From the NCBI GenBank assembly GCA_934385475.1, contig CAKRPS010000018.1, positions 1 to 49,035 on the forward strand: a DNA stretch of 49,035 bases. Reading direction: 5' to 3'. Shown piece after piece: positions 16,443-25,122 of this stretch. A model generated the notes under the pieces. It ran no database searches, had not been told where the DNA came from, and was given only the letters and a program-made list of their open reading frames with translations. The position numbers were made by a program, and so were the translations under genes. This DNA is from an uncultured Lachnospiraceae bacterium (GTDB taxonomy: Bacteria; Bacillota; Clostridia; Lachnospirales; Lachnospiraceae). Every line of letters starts with the position of its first letter. Position 1 is the stretch's first letter.

Positions 16443-17117
16443 TTACTCTTTGGTTACGGTATCTCCCTGCTTTTTGAAAATACTGTTCGATGGAATAAAC
16501 CCTCTTACCATGGATGTCGGGTAAACATTGGAATGTCTGCCTATCACAGTTCCCGGATTCAGGACACTGTTACAGCCAACCTCCACCTCATCGCCAAGCA
16601 TGGCCCCGAACTTTTTCAATCCGGTTTCCATACTATCTTCTCCGGCTCTCACTACCACCAGCGTTTTGTCACTCTTCACATTCGAGGTGATGGAGCCTGC
16701 CCCCATATGGGCTTTATAACCTAAAATACTGTCACCCACATAGTTGTAATGCGGAACCTGTACTTTGTTGAAAAGGATCACATTTTTCAGTTCTGTGGAG
16801 TTTCCAACCACAGCACCCTTTCCGACAATCGCATTTCCTCTTATAAAGGCGCAATGTCTGACCTCCGCATCCTCATCAATGATCGCCGGGCCGTTGATAT
16901 AGGCACTCGGATACACCTTTGCTGATTTTGCGATCCATACATTTTCGCCTCTTTTTTCATACTTATCTGCCGGAAGCTTATTTCCCAGTTCAACGATAAA
17001 AGCACTGATCTTCGGAAGAATTTCCCACGGATAAACCGCACCCTCAAAAATGTCCGCCGCTATGGTCTCCTCCAGCGAATATAATTCTTTGATTGTCGTA
17101 GCCTGTAAACCTTGCAT
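16443..17117 (-). CDS. Left-handed beta-helix hexapeptide protein (GlmU C-terminal-like acyltransferase)
   Basis: This 224-residue protein has an N-terminal helical part and a hexapeptide-repeat beta-helix (about 55-210), with repeats such as AYINGPAIIDEDAEVRHCAFIRGNA and GNSTELKNVILF, as in the acetyltransferase half of GlmU-type nucleotidyltransferases. It lacks the pyrophosphorylase half. It is usually annotated as a UDP-N-acetylglucosamine pyrophosphorylase-related protein; the acceptor is unknown. Start ATG 17117 has GGAG seven bases upstream and is preferred over the adjacent TTG. It lies 42 bases after topB on the same strand. Confidence 0.82.
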   Translation of the reverse strand: MQGLQATTIKELYSLEETIAADIFEGAVYPWEILPKISAFIVELGNKLPADKYEKRGENVWIAKSAKVYPSAYINGPAIIDEDAEVRHCAFIRGNAIVGKGAVVGNSTELKNVILFNKVQVPHYNYVGDSILGYKAHMGAGSITSNVKSDKTLVVVRAGEDSMETGLKKFGAMLGDEVEVGCNSVLNPGTVIGRHSNVYPTSMVRGFIPSNSIFKKQGDTVTKE

Positions 17118-17159
17118 CAATACTCTCCTGCCTTTCCTCTACTCTGAATCGTTACCTCA

Positions 17160-19175
17160 TCATTTATAATACTGTGACATATACTGAAAATTGTGATATA
17201 AGGCTGACTGATTGTTAAGCTGTTTTACCGCATTCGTCCGCCTTGTAATAAAATCATCCAGCTTTACCATATATTCTTCTTCGGTAATCTTACCATCCGC
17301 CACCAGCGTAAGCCCTTTTTCCCAGCTTGCCGTCAGTCTGGGATCAAGCAACGGCCTGATAGACCCGGCCACCACCTCATAAATCATCTCACCAAGCTGC
17401 GTCGGCGTGATGATCTGCGTTTTTTTATTCAGGCTCAGATACTTAATATGTACCAGCTTTTTCAGGATTTCTGCCCGTGTTGCAGAGGTTCCAATACCGC
17501 TTCCCTTGATCTGTGAACGAAGCTCTTCGTCCTCGATAAACTGTCCGGCATTTTCCATAGTGAGGATCATTGTACCCGAATTATATCTTTTCGGCGGGGA
17601 TGTCTCTCCTTCTTTTATCTCCAGCGCCTCAAGTGCCAGTTCGTCTCCCTTTTTCAGTCCCTTTAAAACTTCCATAAAGGAGTTGTCACAGGCTTCCTCC
17701 GGCTCCTCTTTCTGTTCATCCTTTTTTTCTGCTTCCCCCTCCGCCTTCTTTCCCGAAAAGGAATACTGCACCGCCTTCAGATAACCCGGCTGTGCCAGAA
17801 CCTTAAATCCCGATGAAAAAAATTCACCTTTCAGCCGGATTCCCAGACTTACCTTCTGGTAAACAGCTGCTGGATAGAAAATGCTCAGAAAACGTCTTAC
17901 AATGATCTCATATACCTTTGCCGATGTCGGATGAAGACTGTTCAGACTGCCAAATCCCTGTCCTGTAGGTATGATCGCGTAATGATCCGTTATCTGTTTG
18001 TCATTGACATATCTTGTCTTTGCAATGTTCTTATAGCTTTCCTGCTCAAGAACCTCCTGTGCAAGCTCTCGTGCTATGGCATAGCTGCGCAGACCGCTTA
18101 TATTTTTGTAAATCTCTTTTGCCACCGCGCTTGACAGCACTCTGGCATCTGTACGGGGATAAGTCGTCAGTTTCTTTTCGTATAATTCCTGTACGATCCG
18201 CAGGGTTTCATCCGGGCTGATCTTAAACAGCCTCGAACAGTCATTCTGCAGCTCTGCCAGGTTATATAACAGCGGTGGATTTTTGGTCTCCTTCTTTTTT
18301 TCCAGCTTTTCGATCACCGGATTCTCCACCGGCTCTCCCTTCAAAAATGCGATAAATTCCTCTGCATTCTTTCTCTCCAGAAAACCGTTGTCCTTGTACA
18401 GAAGCGGTGACTGCTCATACCTGCTTCCCTCCACCGCCTTCCACTCACAACTGCATTCATGTCCCTTGATATCTATTTTCGCCTGGATCTTATAAAAAGG
18501 AATCTTTACAAAATTCCGGATTTCCCGTTCTCTGTTCACTACAATTCCCAAAACGCAGGTCATCACCCGTCCTACAGAGACAACTGCCTTGTCCGCTTTC
18601 AGATAGGATTTGATTGGCGAACTGTACTTAAGTGTAAGCACCCTGGAAAAATTAATTCCCATCAGATAATCTTCTTTTGCCCGCAGATATGCCGCATTAG
18701 AAAGATTATCATACGCGGAAAGATCCTTTGCTTCCCGGATTCCTCTTAGGATTTCCTCCTCGGTCTGCGAATCGATCCAGACTCTTTTGCGTGTTTTGCC
18801 GTGAACCTGTGCCTGTTGTTCTACCAGCCGGTAGATGTATTCTCCCTCTCTTCCGGAGTCCGTACACACATAGATCGTCTCAACATCTTCCCTGTTCAGC
18901 AGAGTGCTGACAATCTGAAACTGCTTCTGTACACTCCCGATCACCTCATATTTGAACTGTGAGGGAATAAACGGAATGGTATCTAATGACCATCTTTTAT
19001 ATTTTTCATCATATACTTCCGGATAGCTCATTGTCACCAGATGTCCCACACACCAGGTCACAATAGCCTCTTCTGACTCCATAAAGCCATCCCGGTTTTT
19101 CATGTTATATTTTAAAGCTTTTGCAAATTCCTTCGCAACACTGGGCTTCTCCGCAATAAACAAATTCTTTCCCAT
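17160..19175 (-). CDS. topB: DNA topoisomerase III
   Basis: This 671-residue type IA topoisomerase relaxes and decatenates DNA through a 5' phosphotyrosine intermediate. A TOPRIM domain spans about 1-140 (IAEKPSVAKE at the start, DSGREGE at 106-112). The catalytic Tyr339 is in KLTTYPRTDARVLSS, and the VSVGRVMT motif lies near 200. An acidic, Lys/Glu-rich insertion falls at about 485-510. There are no C-terminal zinc fingers, as usual for topoisomerase III of Firmicutes. The start has GAGG five bases upstream. It follows the ATPase gene by only 10 bases, so they share a transcript. Confidence 0.95.
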   Translation of the reverse strand: MGKNLFIAEKPSVAKEFAKALKYNMKNRDGFMESEEAIVTWCVGHLVTMSYPEVYDEKYKRWSLDTIPFIPSQFKYEVIGSVQKQFQIVSTLLNREDVETIYVCTDSGREGEYIYRLVEQQAQVHGKTRKRVWIDSQTEEEILRGIREAKDLSAYDNLSNAAYLRAKEDYLMGINFSRVLTLKYSSPIKSYLKADKAVVSVGRVMTCVLGIVVNREREIRNFVKIPFYKIQAKIDIKGHECSCEWKAVEGSRYEQSPLLYKDNGFLERKNAEEFIAFLKGEPVENPVIEKLEKKKETKNPPLLYNLAELQNDCSRLFKISPDETLRIVQELYEKKLTTYPRTDARVLSSAVAKEIYKNISGLRSYAIARELAQEVLEQESYKNIAKTRYVNDKQITDHYAIIPTGQGFGSLNSLHPTSAKVYEIIVRRFLSIFYPAAVYQKVSLGIRLKGEFFSSGFKVLAQPGYLKAVQYSFSGKKAEGEAEKKDEQKEEPEEACDNSFMEVLKGLKKGDELALEALEIKEGETSPPKRYNSGTMILTMENAGQFIEDEELRSQIKGSGIGTSATRAEILKKLVHIKYLSLNKKTQIITPTQLGEMIYEVVAGSIRPLLDPRLTASWEKGLTLVADGKITEEEYMVKLDDFITRRTNAVKQLNNQSALYHNFQYMSQYYK

Positions 19176-19185
19176 ATGCTCCTCG

Positions 19186-20553
19186 TCAGGTCATATCTGA
19201 AATCTGTATCAGTTTCAGATCATTCCTCCCCTTTGCTTCCCGTTGCAGTCTCTCATCAAACTTTGTCGCCGTGAACAAATACACAAAATCTGTCCGGATA
19301 CGCGCCTTCTTTGCAAGACGCAGCAGTCGTTCATATGCCTCGTAAGTCATCACCTGCTCCTGCCAGTTACATATTCCGGTCAGCGTACTTCCCTTTTCGT
19401 CCTGCGCGATCAGATCAATGGTTCCGTTTTTGCCGACCCATTCTCCGATGCTTTCAATCTCAATAGGGAGTTTCTTCCGTTCGCTGCACTGCAGAAGATA
19501 TTGTCTGCACACACGTTCAAAAGCCTTCTCCGTGTAGGCTCTGAAATCCGGCATAATATAACGGCTATAAAACTCCCCGGGAGACATCGTCATGCATCCG
19601 CTCATATTCGGATATAGATACGTAAAATAAAATTCTACCAACGGATGGCAGATCTGATAAACTCCCTTCTGCACATTTTCTCTTCCCTCAGTATCATAAG
19701 AAAAGACTTTCTCAACGAGCTCCAGTTCCATCAGGCTCTTTAAGTAGACACTGATCTTAGCCCTGGAAAATCCGGTGTGCAGATACAGATCATTCAGTTT
19801 CTTCCTGCCGGATGCAAGAGAAGCCAAAATGGTATTATATACGGCAGGCTCTCTGAGCTGCTCGGTCACAAGCCGCTCGCCCTCTTCAAACAAAAGCTTT
19901 GTCCCATCCAGAACATTTCTGCACAGATTCTGCTGAATAGTCAGTTTATCATCAAACTGATCCCATAAACCCGGAAATCCACCGAGAACAGCGTAGGTTT
20001 CCACACATTCTTCCACGCGGAAATTGGGAAATCTTTTTTCCATGCATGCAAAAGGAAGTTCCTTTATTTTCAGGAAACCGGAAAGCTCATAGGCCGCCGC
20101 TCCGATCTTGGTAACCATGCTGTTTTCTACCCAGCCGATCATGGAACTGCACAGCACCACCATCACACCGTTTTCCTCTTCCTCACGGTGCAGAAAAGAA
20201 ACCAGCTGATCCATAAATTCATTTCCGGCCTTCACAAGATTTTGGAACTCATCTACCACGAGCACCATTTTCCGGATATTTTCTCCCACCGCATGCTGCA
20301 GGATATCAAAGAAGGTGGTCTGCATTTCCTGTGTAACCCCATCTTCCCTCAGCTGTCTGCTCCACTGGTATAACTGCTCCTGTTCCGAACACGCTCCTGC
20401 GAAATGGTAATGGCCCGGTTTATCTTTCATGAATTCTTTGACAAGTTCCGTCTTACCGATATTTTTCTGTCCGTATACAACCAGTATCTGACTTCCCTGT
20501 CTTTGATAATACTGATTCAGATAACTTAATTCCGATGCTCTCCCAATCAACAT
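19186..20553 (-). CDS. AAA ATPase of the archaeal-ATPase/DUF234 type
   Basis: This 455-residue protein starts MLIGRASELSYLNQYY, the usual start of the family. Walker A is GQKNIGKTE, Walker B is LVVDEFQN and a sensor-like VVLCSS follows. A winged-helix region lies near 240-290 and a C-terminal DUF234 nuclease-like domain near 315-450. In that domain the usual acidic and Lys residues of the PD-(D/E)XK core are replaced (GTIDLIA then GICNW), so nuclease activity is doubtful. An in-frame ATG 15 bases upstream (20568) overlaps the EAL stop as TAATG and could be used; I prefer 20553 for its GAGG site and family start. The cellular role of the family is unclear. Confidence 0.85.
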   Translation of the reverse strand: MLIGRASELSYLNQYYQRQGSQILVVYGQKNIGKTELVKEFMKDKPGHYHFAGACSEQEQLYQWSRQLREDGVTQEMQTTFFDILQHAVGENIRKMVLVVDEFQNLVKAGNEFMDQLVSFLHREEEENGVMVVLCSSMIGWVENSMVTKIGAAAYELSGFLKIKELPFACMEKRFPNFRVEECVETYAVLGGFPGLWDQFDDKLTIQQNLCRNVLDGTKLLFEEGERLVTEQLREPAVYNTILASLASGRKKLNDLYLHTGFSRAKISVYLKSLMELELVEKVFSYDTEGRENVQKGVYQICHPLVEFYFTYLYPNMSGCMTMSPGEFYSRYIMPDFRAYTEKAFERVCRQYLLQCSERKKLPIEIESIGEWVGKNGTIDLIAQDEKGSTLTGICNWQEQVMTYEAYERLLRLAKKARIRTDFVYLFTATKFDERLQREAKGRNDLKLIQISDMT

Positions 20554-20567
20554 ATTTTCCTCACACA

Positions 20568-22292
20568 TTAGCTGGTTCTCTCACGCAACAGATTTTCTAT
20601 CTCATCTGCCGGCATAGGTTTTCCCAGATAGAAGCCTTGAATATTGTCACAGCCTATCCGGTACAGATAATCATACTGCTCCTGCTCCTCCACGCCTTCC
20701 GCAATCGTCTCATAGCCCAGTTTTTTGACCATATAGATAATGGATTCTGTGATGATTCTCGTATTTTCATCTGAGATAACCGTATCAATAAAGGATTTGT
20801 CAATCTTAAGGGTGTCGATTGGAAGCCCTTTCAGGTATGACAGTGACGAATATCCTGTTCCAAAGTCATCCAAAGATATCTTCACCCCGATATCCTTTAG
20901 GATCACCAGCTTGTCCAGAATCTCCTGAAAATCATCGATCAGAATGGACTCTGTAATCTCCAACTCTACCTGATTCGGCTCAACCTTATACTTCTTCATA
21001 ATGCCAAGCATCTTATCAATAAAATCCGCCTGCTTATACTGGATCGCCGAAATATTAAGGGAGATGATCATCGGATAATGATATTTCTCCTGCCACTGTG
21101 AAAACGCCCGCAGGCTCTCTTCCACCACCCAGGTTCCTATCGGCACGATCGTCCCGTTTTTCTCCGCGATCGGAATAAACACAGCCGGACTGATCATCTT
21201 GCCCTTTTCATCCTTCCAGCGGATCAGCGCTTCCACACCGCGCAGAGACTTGTCCGTTGTGCGGAACTGTGGCTGAAAGTACATCATAAAGTTCTGTTCA
21301 AAAATAGCATCTTTTAATTTGTTCTCTATCGTCACATTCTGAAGAAATTCCTCCAGAATGGCTCCGTCAAAATACTGGATTTTATCCTTTCCGGACTCCT
21401 GTGCCTTAAACATAACGATCTCCGCACAGTTAATCAGCTCCAGCGTATTGACCGATGTCTCCGGATATTCAGACACCCCTACGCTGACCGTCAACGATAT
21501 CTCCTGTCCATTGGAAAGTCTGAAAGGCTTTTTCAGTCTTTCAAAAATAGCCTGATAAATAGATTCTACGCTCCGTGCACCGCAGGGATCATAGATTCCA
21601 ATACAGTATATATCACTGTTGAAATGGGAAACGATCACATTGTCACTGATAAAATCGTGCAGAAATTGTCCGAATGACTGCACAAGTTCATCACCGCTGA
21701 CAAGTCCGAGCCCATCATTGATTCTTCTGAAATCATCAAGATCCAGAAACATAACGGCAACCGTCTCGTTTCTCTCGCTTGCCTTCCGTACAAACTCTCC
21801 CAGAAGCTTTACGAAATAGTTCCGGTTATAGAGTCCTGTCAATATATCATAATATGCCATATAGGTCAGTTCATCATTCTGCGAGATGATCTTTGTGATA
21901 TCCTTGAAGCGGATAATCTTATCACTCGGCTGATGAAAGGAGTCATAGATCACATTGACTTCCACTTCGACATACAGCATTTTTTCCTTTAATTTAACTT
22001 CAACAACCTGGCTTTTCAACCCTTCCTTATCTATGGAGAGCACCTTTCTCAAGGAAACGGCATACTTCTCCTCCACGCTGTCATATAGCTTGACAATATC
22101 TCCCGGATTCTCAATCCGGAAGTCAAAATAATGATCCCAGTTTGCAATTGTTTTGATGCTGTTTTCTTCGTAATTGTAATAGAGAAATGCACTGCTAGAT
22201 GTCTCGCAGATTAACCGAAGCATTCTCTCATCCTTCTCCAGCTTCTGGTTCATTGCGCTTAACAGATCGACCTGATATCTTAAATCATCCAT
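20568..22292 (-). CDS. PAS/degenerate-GGDEF/EAL c-di-GMP phosphodiesterase
   Basis: This 574-residue protein has an N-terminal PAS-like domain (about 20-135), then a GGDEF domain (about 145-300) whose signature is lost (SHFNSDIY where GGDEF should be), then an EAL domain (about 315-570). The EAL residues are intact: EALIRW, LNISAIQ, ELEITES, SLDDFGTGYSSLSYL, IDKSFI, AEGVE and QGFYLGKPM. It should therefore hydrolyse c-di-GMP, with the dead GGDEF perhaps sensing GTP. There are no membrane helices. AAGG is eight bases before the ATG, and an 11-bp hairpin sits just upstream. It heads the block EAL-ATPase-topB-hexapeptide protein-GGDEF. Confidence 0.92.
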   Translation of the reverse strand: MDDLRYQVDLLSAMNQKLEKDERMLRLICETSSSAFLYYNYEENSIKTIANWDHYFDFRIENPGDIVKLYDSVEEKYAVSLRKVLSIDKEGLKSQVVEVKLKEKMLYVEVEVNVIYDSFHQPSDKIIRFKDITKIISQNDELTYMAYYDILTGLYNRNYFVKLLGEFVRKASERNETVAVMFLDLDDFRRINDGLGLVSGDELVQSFGQFLHDFISDNVIVSHFNSDIYCIGIYDPCGARSVESIYQAIFERLKKPFRLSNGQEISLTVSVGVSEYPETSVNTLELINCAEIVMFKAQESGKDKIQYFDGAILEEFLQNVTIENKLKDAIFEQNFMMYFQPQFRTTDKSLRGVEALIRWKDEKGKMISPAVFIPIAEKNGTIVPIGTWVVEESLRAFSQWQEKYHYPMIISLNISAIQYKQADFIDKMLGIMKKYKVEPNQVELEITESILIDDFQEILDKLVILKDIGVKISLDDFGTGYSSLSYLKGLPIDTLKIDKSFIDTVISDENTRIITESIIYMVKKLGYETIAEGVEEQEQYDYLYRIGCDNIQGFYLGKPMPADEIENLLRERTS

Positions 22293-22307
22293 GTTTTATA
22301 CCTTATA

Positions 22308-22338
22308 CGGACTTCGGTACAGTAACCACCGAAGTCCG
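22308..22338 (-). terminator. Strong hairpin between asd and the EAL gene
   Basis: CGGACTTCGGT (22308-22318) pairs perfectly with ACCGAAGTCCG (22328-22338), giving an 11-bp stem with a 9-base loop. On the minus strand it is followed by TATAAGGTATAAAAC, which is not a T run but contains the EAL ribosome-binding site. It may end the asd transcript weakly or regulate EAL translation. Confidence 0.5.
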
Positions 22339-22374
22339 CTCCCCCAAATTATTTCCCCAAAAAGAAACTAAAAC

Positions 22375-23460
22375 TTATTTTTTGGTAATGTAACCCTTTG
22401 CCTTTAATGTCTCTGCACAGAGCACCGCACCCCCTGCGGCACCTCTGACCGTATTGTGTGACAGACCTACAAATTTCCAGTCATATACGCTGTCCTCACG
22501 GATACGTCCAACACTGATTCCCATACCATTCTCATAATCCACATCCAGCTTTACCTGCGGACGGTTATCCTCTTCCATCACCTGGATAAACTGCTTCGGT
22601 GCACTCGGAAGATTAAGCTCCTGCGGAAGTCCCTTGAAGTTTACAAGCTTTTCAACAAGCTGCTCCTTGGTAGGTTTCTTTCTGAACTTTACAAAAACAG
22701 CCGCTGTATGGCCATTCAAAACAGGAACGCGGATACACTGACAGGTAATGACAGGCTCTGTTGCCGGCACGATCTGTCCGTTTTCTACCTTACCCCAGAT
22801 TCTGAGAGGCTCTTTCTCACTCTTCTCCTCTTCACCGCCAATGTAAGGAATTACATTTTCTACCATCTCCGGCCAGTCCTTGAAGGTCTTCCCGGCTCCG
22901 GAAATTGCCTGATACGTGGTTGCCACAACCTCATAAGGCTCAAATTCCTTCCATGCCGTAAGCACGGGTGCATAGCTCTGGATTGAACAGTTAGGCTTTA
23001 CAGCAATGAAGCCTCTTGTTGTTCCGAGACGTTTCTTCTGTGACTCGATCACGTCAAAGTGCTCCGGATTGATCTCCGGAACTACCATCGGAACGTCCGG
23101 TGTCCAGCGGTGTGCGCTGTTGTTGGACACTACAGGAGTCTCCGTCTTTGCATACTCTTCCTCAATCTTCTTAATCTCTTCTTTTGTCATATCTACAGCA
23201 GAGAATACAAAGTCAACTTCAGAAGCCACCTTCTCTACTTCATTAACATTTTTTACAATTATATTTTTTACAGCTTCCGGCATCGGTGTTGTCATTTTCC
23301 ATCTGTCACCGACAGCCTCTGCGTAGGTTTTTCCTGCTGATCTCGGACTTGCTGCGATTGTCGTCACCTCAAACCACGGATGATTCTCAAGCAGGGAGAT
23401 AAATCTCTGTCCAACCATACCTGTTCCACCTAAAATACCTACTTTTAACTTTTCGCTCAT
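22375..23460 (-). CDS. asd: Aspartate-semialdehyde dehydrogenase
   Basis: This 361-residue enzyme reduces aspartyl phosphate to aspartate semialdehyde with NADPH, the branch point to lysine, diaminopimelate, threonine and methionine. The nucleotide loop GGTGMVGQRF is at 10-19, the catalytic Cys is in KPNCSIQSY and the substrate loop is AISGAGKT. Sequence style and length fit the archaeal/fungal-type class of the enzyme. ATG 23460 is chosen because GGAG stands seven bases upstream and the product begins MSEKLKVGILGGTG; an ATA/ATG extension of 11 codons upstream lacks such a site. It is transcribed after argH, 87 bases downstream of the argH start-to-stop unit's end. Confidence 0.95.
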   Translation of the reverse strand: MSEKLKVGILGGTGMVGQRFISLLENHPWFEVTTIAASPRSAGKTYAEAVGDRWKMTTPMPEAVKNIIVKNVNEVEKVASEVDFVFSAVDMTKEEIKKIEEEYAKTETPVVSNNSAHRWTPDVPMVVPEINPEHFDVIESQKKRLGTTRGFIAVKPNCSIQSYAPVLTAWKEFEPYEVVATTYQAISGAGKTFKDWPEMVENVIPYIGGEEEKSEKEPLRIWGKVENGQIVPATEPVITCQCIRVPVLNGHTAAVFVKFRKKPTKEQLVEKLVNFKGLPQELNLPSAPKQFIQVMEEDNRPQVKLDVDYENGMGISVGRIREDSVYDWKFVGLSHNTVRGAAGGAVLCAETLKAKGYITKK

Positions 23461-23488
23461 TTCTTTTCTCCTCATTCCCTTTCTTTTT

Positions 23489-23509
23489 ATCATAAACCTC
23501 GTTCATGAT
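23489..23509 (-). promoter_or_regulatory. Small hairpin in the asd leader
   Basis: ATCATAAAC (23489-23497) and GTTCATGAT (23501-23509) can pair over 9 bp (one G-U in RNA) with a three-base loop, 28 bases upstream of the asd start. It is too small to be a lysine riboswitch. Function unknown. Confidence 0.3.
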
Positions 23510-23547
23510 TTACTTATAACTTACAAATCTGTACTGTGCACTTCCTC

Positions 23548-24963
23548 TCATGATTTGGGAAGGGCAATCACATCTTCGTCCTGCCAGTTCTTTTGCAGAT
23601 ACTCTTTCTGCATCGTAATAACCTTGCGCATTGCCTCCGGTCCGGGTGCACCGATGGTAAGCCTCTTGTTCACACAGGTTTTCAAGCTGATCGCATCGTA
23701 AATATCTTCCTCAAACACCGGACTGATCTGCTTCAATTCCTCTATGCTCAGATCATCAATGCTGCATCCCTTATCCAGACAGTACAGAACCAGTTTCCCA
23801 ATGATTCCATGGGCATCCCGGAAAGGCACTCCTCTTCCAACCAGATAATCTGCCGCATCTGTCGCATTGGTAAAGCCCATCATAGCGCTCTTTTCCATGA
23901 CATCCTTACGGAATTTCATAGTTCTGATCATTCCCTCAAACAGGGCAAGGCATCCTTTGGCCGTATCGATGGCATCGAAGGTGAGTTCCTTATCCTCCTG
24001 CATATCCTTGTTGTAGGCAAGCGGAATTCCCTTCATGGTTGTCAGAATCGAGACAAGCGCTCCATACACTCTTCCGGTTTTGCCTCTTACTAACTCGGCA
24101 ATATCCGGATTCTTTTTCTGTGGCATAATACTGCTTCCCGTAGAATACGCGTCATCAATCTCCACAAAACGGTACTCGTTTGAGTTCCAGATAATGATTT
24201 CCTCGCAGAAACGGCTCAGGTGCATCATGATCGTACACAGTGCCGACAGAAACTCTATGACATAATCTCTGTCCGAGACAGAATCCATACTGTTCAGAGT
24301 CGGACCTTCAAAACCGAGCAGTGAAGCTGTATAATTGCGGTCTAACGGATAGGTTGTCCCGGCAAGGGCTCCCGCCCCAAGCGGACAGTAATTCATTCTC
24401 CGGTAAATATCCCGCAGTCTTGAGCGGTCTCTTTTGAACATCTCAAAGTAGGCTCCCATATGATGCGCAAGCGTCACCGGCTGTGCCTTTTGAAGATGCG
24501 TAAATCCCGGCATATAAGTCTCTAAATTTTCTTCCATAATGTGAAGCAGGGTCTCCAGCAAAGTTTTGACCAGTTCATCCACATAGAGAACTTCCAGTCT
24601 GGTATACAGGCGCATGTCAAGCGCCACCTGATCATTACGGCTTCTTCCGGTATGCAGCTTCTTGCCGGCATCCCCGATGCGGTCGATCAGATTCGCTTCC
24701 ACAAAGCTGTGGATATCCTCATATTCTTCCGTGATCTCAAGCCGTCCCTCCTCGACATCCTGCCGGATTCCGGTAAGCCCTTTCAAAATGGCATCTTTTT
24801 CTTCCTTGGTCAGAATTCCCTGTTTGGCGAGCATCACTACATGGGCAATACTTCCCTCTATATCCTGTTTAAAAAATTTACGGTCAAACGAAATGGACGC
24901 ATTAAAGTTATATACCAGTTGATCTGTCTCTTTTGTAAATCTCCCGCCCCAGAGCTGTGCCAT
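23548..24963 (-). CDS. argH: Argininosuccinate lyase
   Basis: This 471-residue enzyme splits argininosuccinate to arginine and fumarate, the last step of arginine synthesis. The start MAQLWGGRF is the classic argH N-terminus. Other motifs are TGRSRNDQVALD (substrate binding), the THLQKAQPVTLAHH segment and the fumarase-superfamily signature GSSIMPQKKNPD with the catalytic Ser. ATG 24963 has AGAGG eight bases upstream; an in-frame ATG 14 codons earlier has no comparable site. argG is not in the window. It has its own promoter in the divergent region at 25031-25059. Confidence 0.97.
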   Translation of the reverse strand: MAQLWGGRFTKETDQLVYNFNASISFDRKFFKQDIEGSIAHVVMLAKQGILTKEEKDAILKGLTGIRQDVEEGRLEITEEYEDIHSFVEANLIDRIGDAGKKLHTGRSRNDQVALDMRLYTRLEVLYVDELVKTLLETLLHIMEENLETYMPGFTHLQKAQPVTLAHHMGAYFEMFKRDRSRLRDIYRRMNYCPLGAGALAGTTYPLDRNYTASLLGFEGPTLNSMDSVSDRDYVIEFLSALCTIMMHLSRFCEEIIIWNSNEYRFVEIDDAYSTGSSIMPQKKNPDIAELVRGKTGRVYGALVSILTTMKGIPLAYNKDMQEDKELTFDAIDTAKGCLALFEGMIRTMKFRKDVMEKSAMMGFTNATDAADYLVGRGVPFRDAHGIIGKLVLYCLDKGCSIDDLSIEELKQISPVFEEDIYDAISLKTCVNKRLTIGAPGPEAMRKVITMQKEYLQKNWQDEDVIALPKS

Positions 24964-25030
24964 ATCATAAACCTCTACTTTCTTTTCTACATGTATTGTA
25001 TCCATACTTCAAATGTTAAATCTGAATTTG

Positions 25031-25059
25031 ATGATAGCATAAAATCCATTTCTTTTCAA
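25031..25059 (-). promoter_or_regulatory. Promoter of argH
   Basis: On the minus strand TTGAAA (25059-25054), a 17-base spacer and TATCAT (25036-25031), with TG one base upstream of the -10, form a good extended -10 promoter. It reads into argH. I could not recognise a convincing ArgR box. Confidence 0.65.
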
Positions 25060-25122
25060 TTCAAAACACGTTTTTTACCATATTTCATAAAATACAGTAT
25101 ATCAACCCGGAGTCTGACTGCC

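Noticed and set aside
23461..23547. Lysine riboswitch before asd
   Set aside because: The gap is under 90 bases and contains only a 9-bp hairpin, far smaller than the lysine riboswitch.
24541..25122. Upstream extension of the ABC ATPase frame
   Set aside because: This part is antisense to argH; the ATPase domain begins at MKPILSLEDISYSY and ATG 25123 has a suitable ribosome-binding site.
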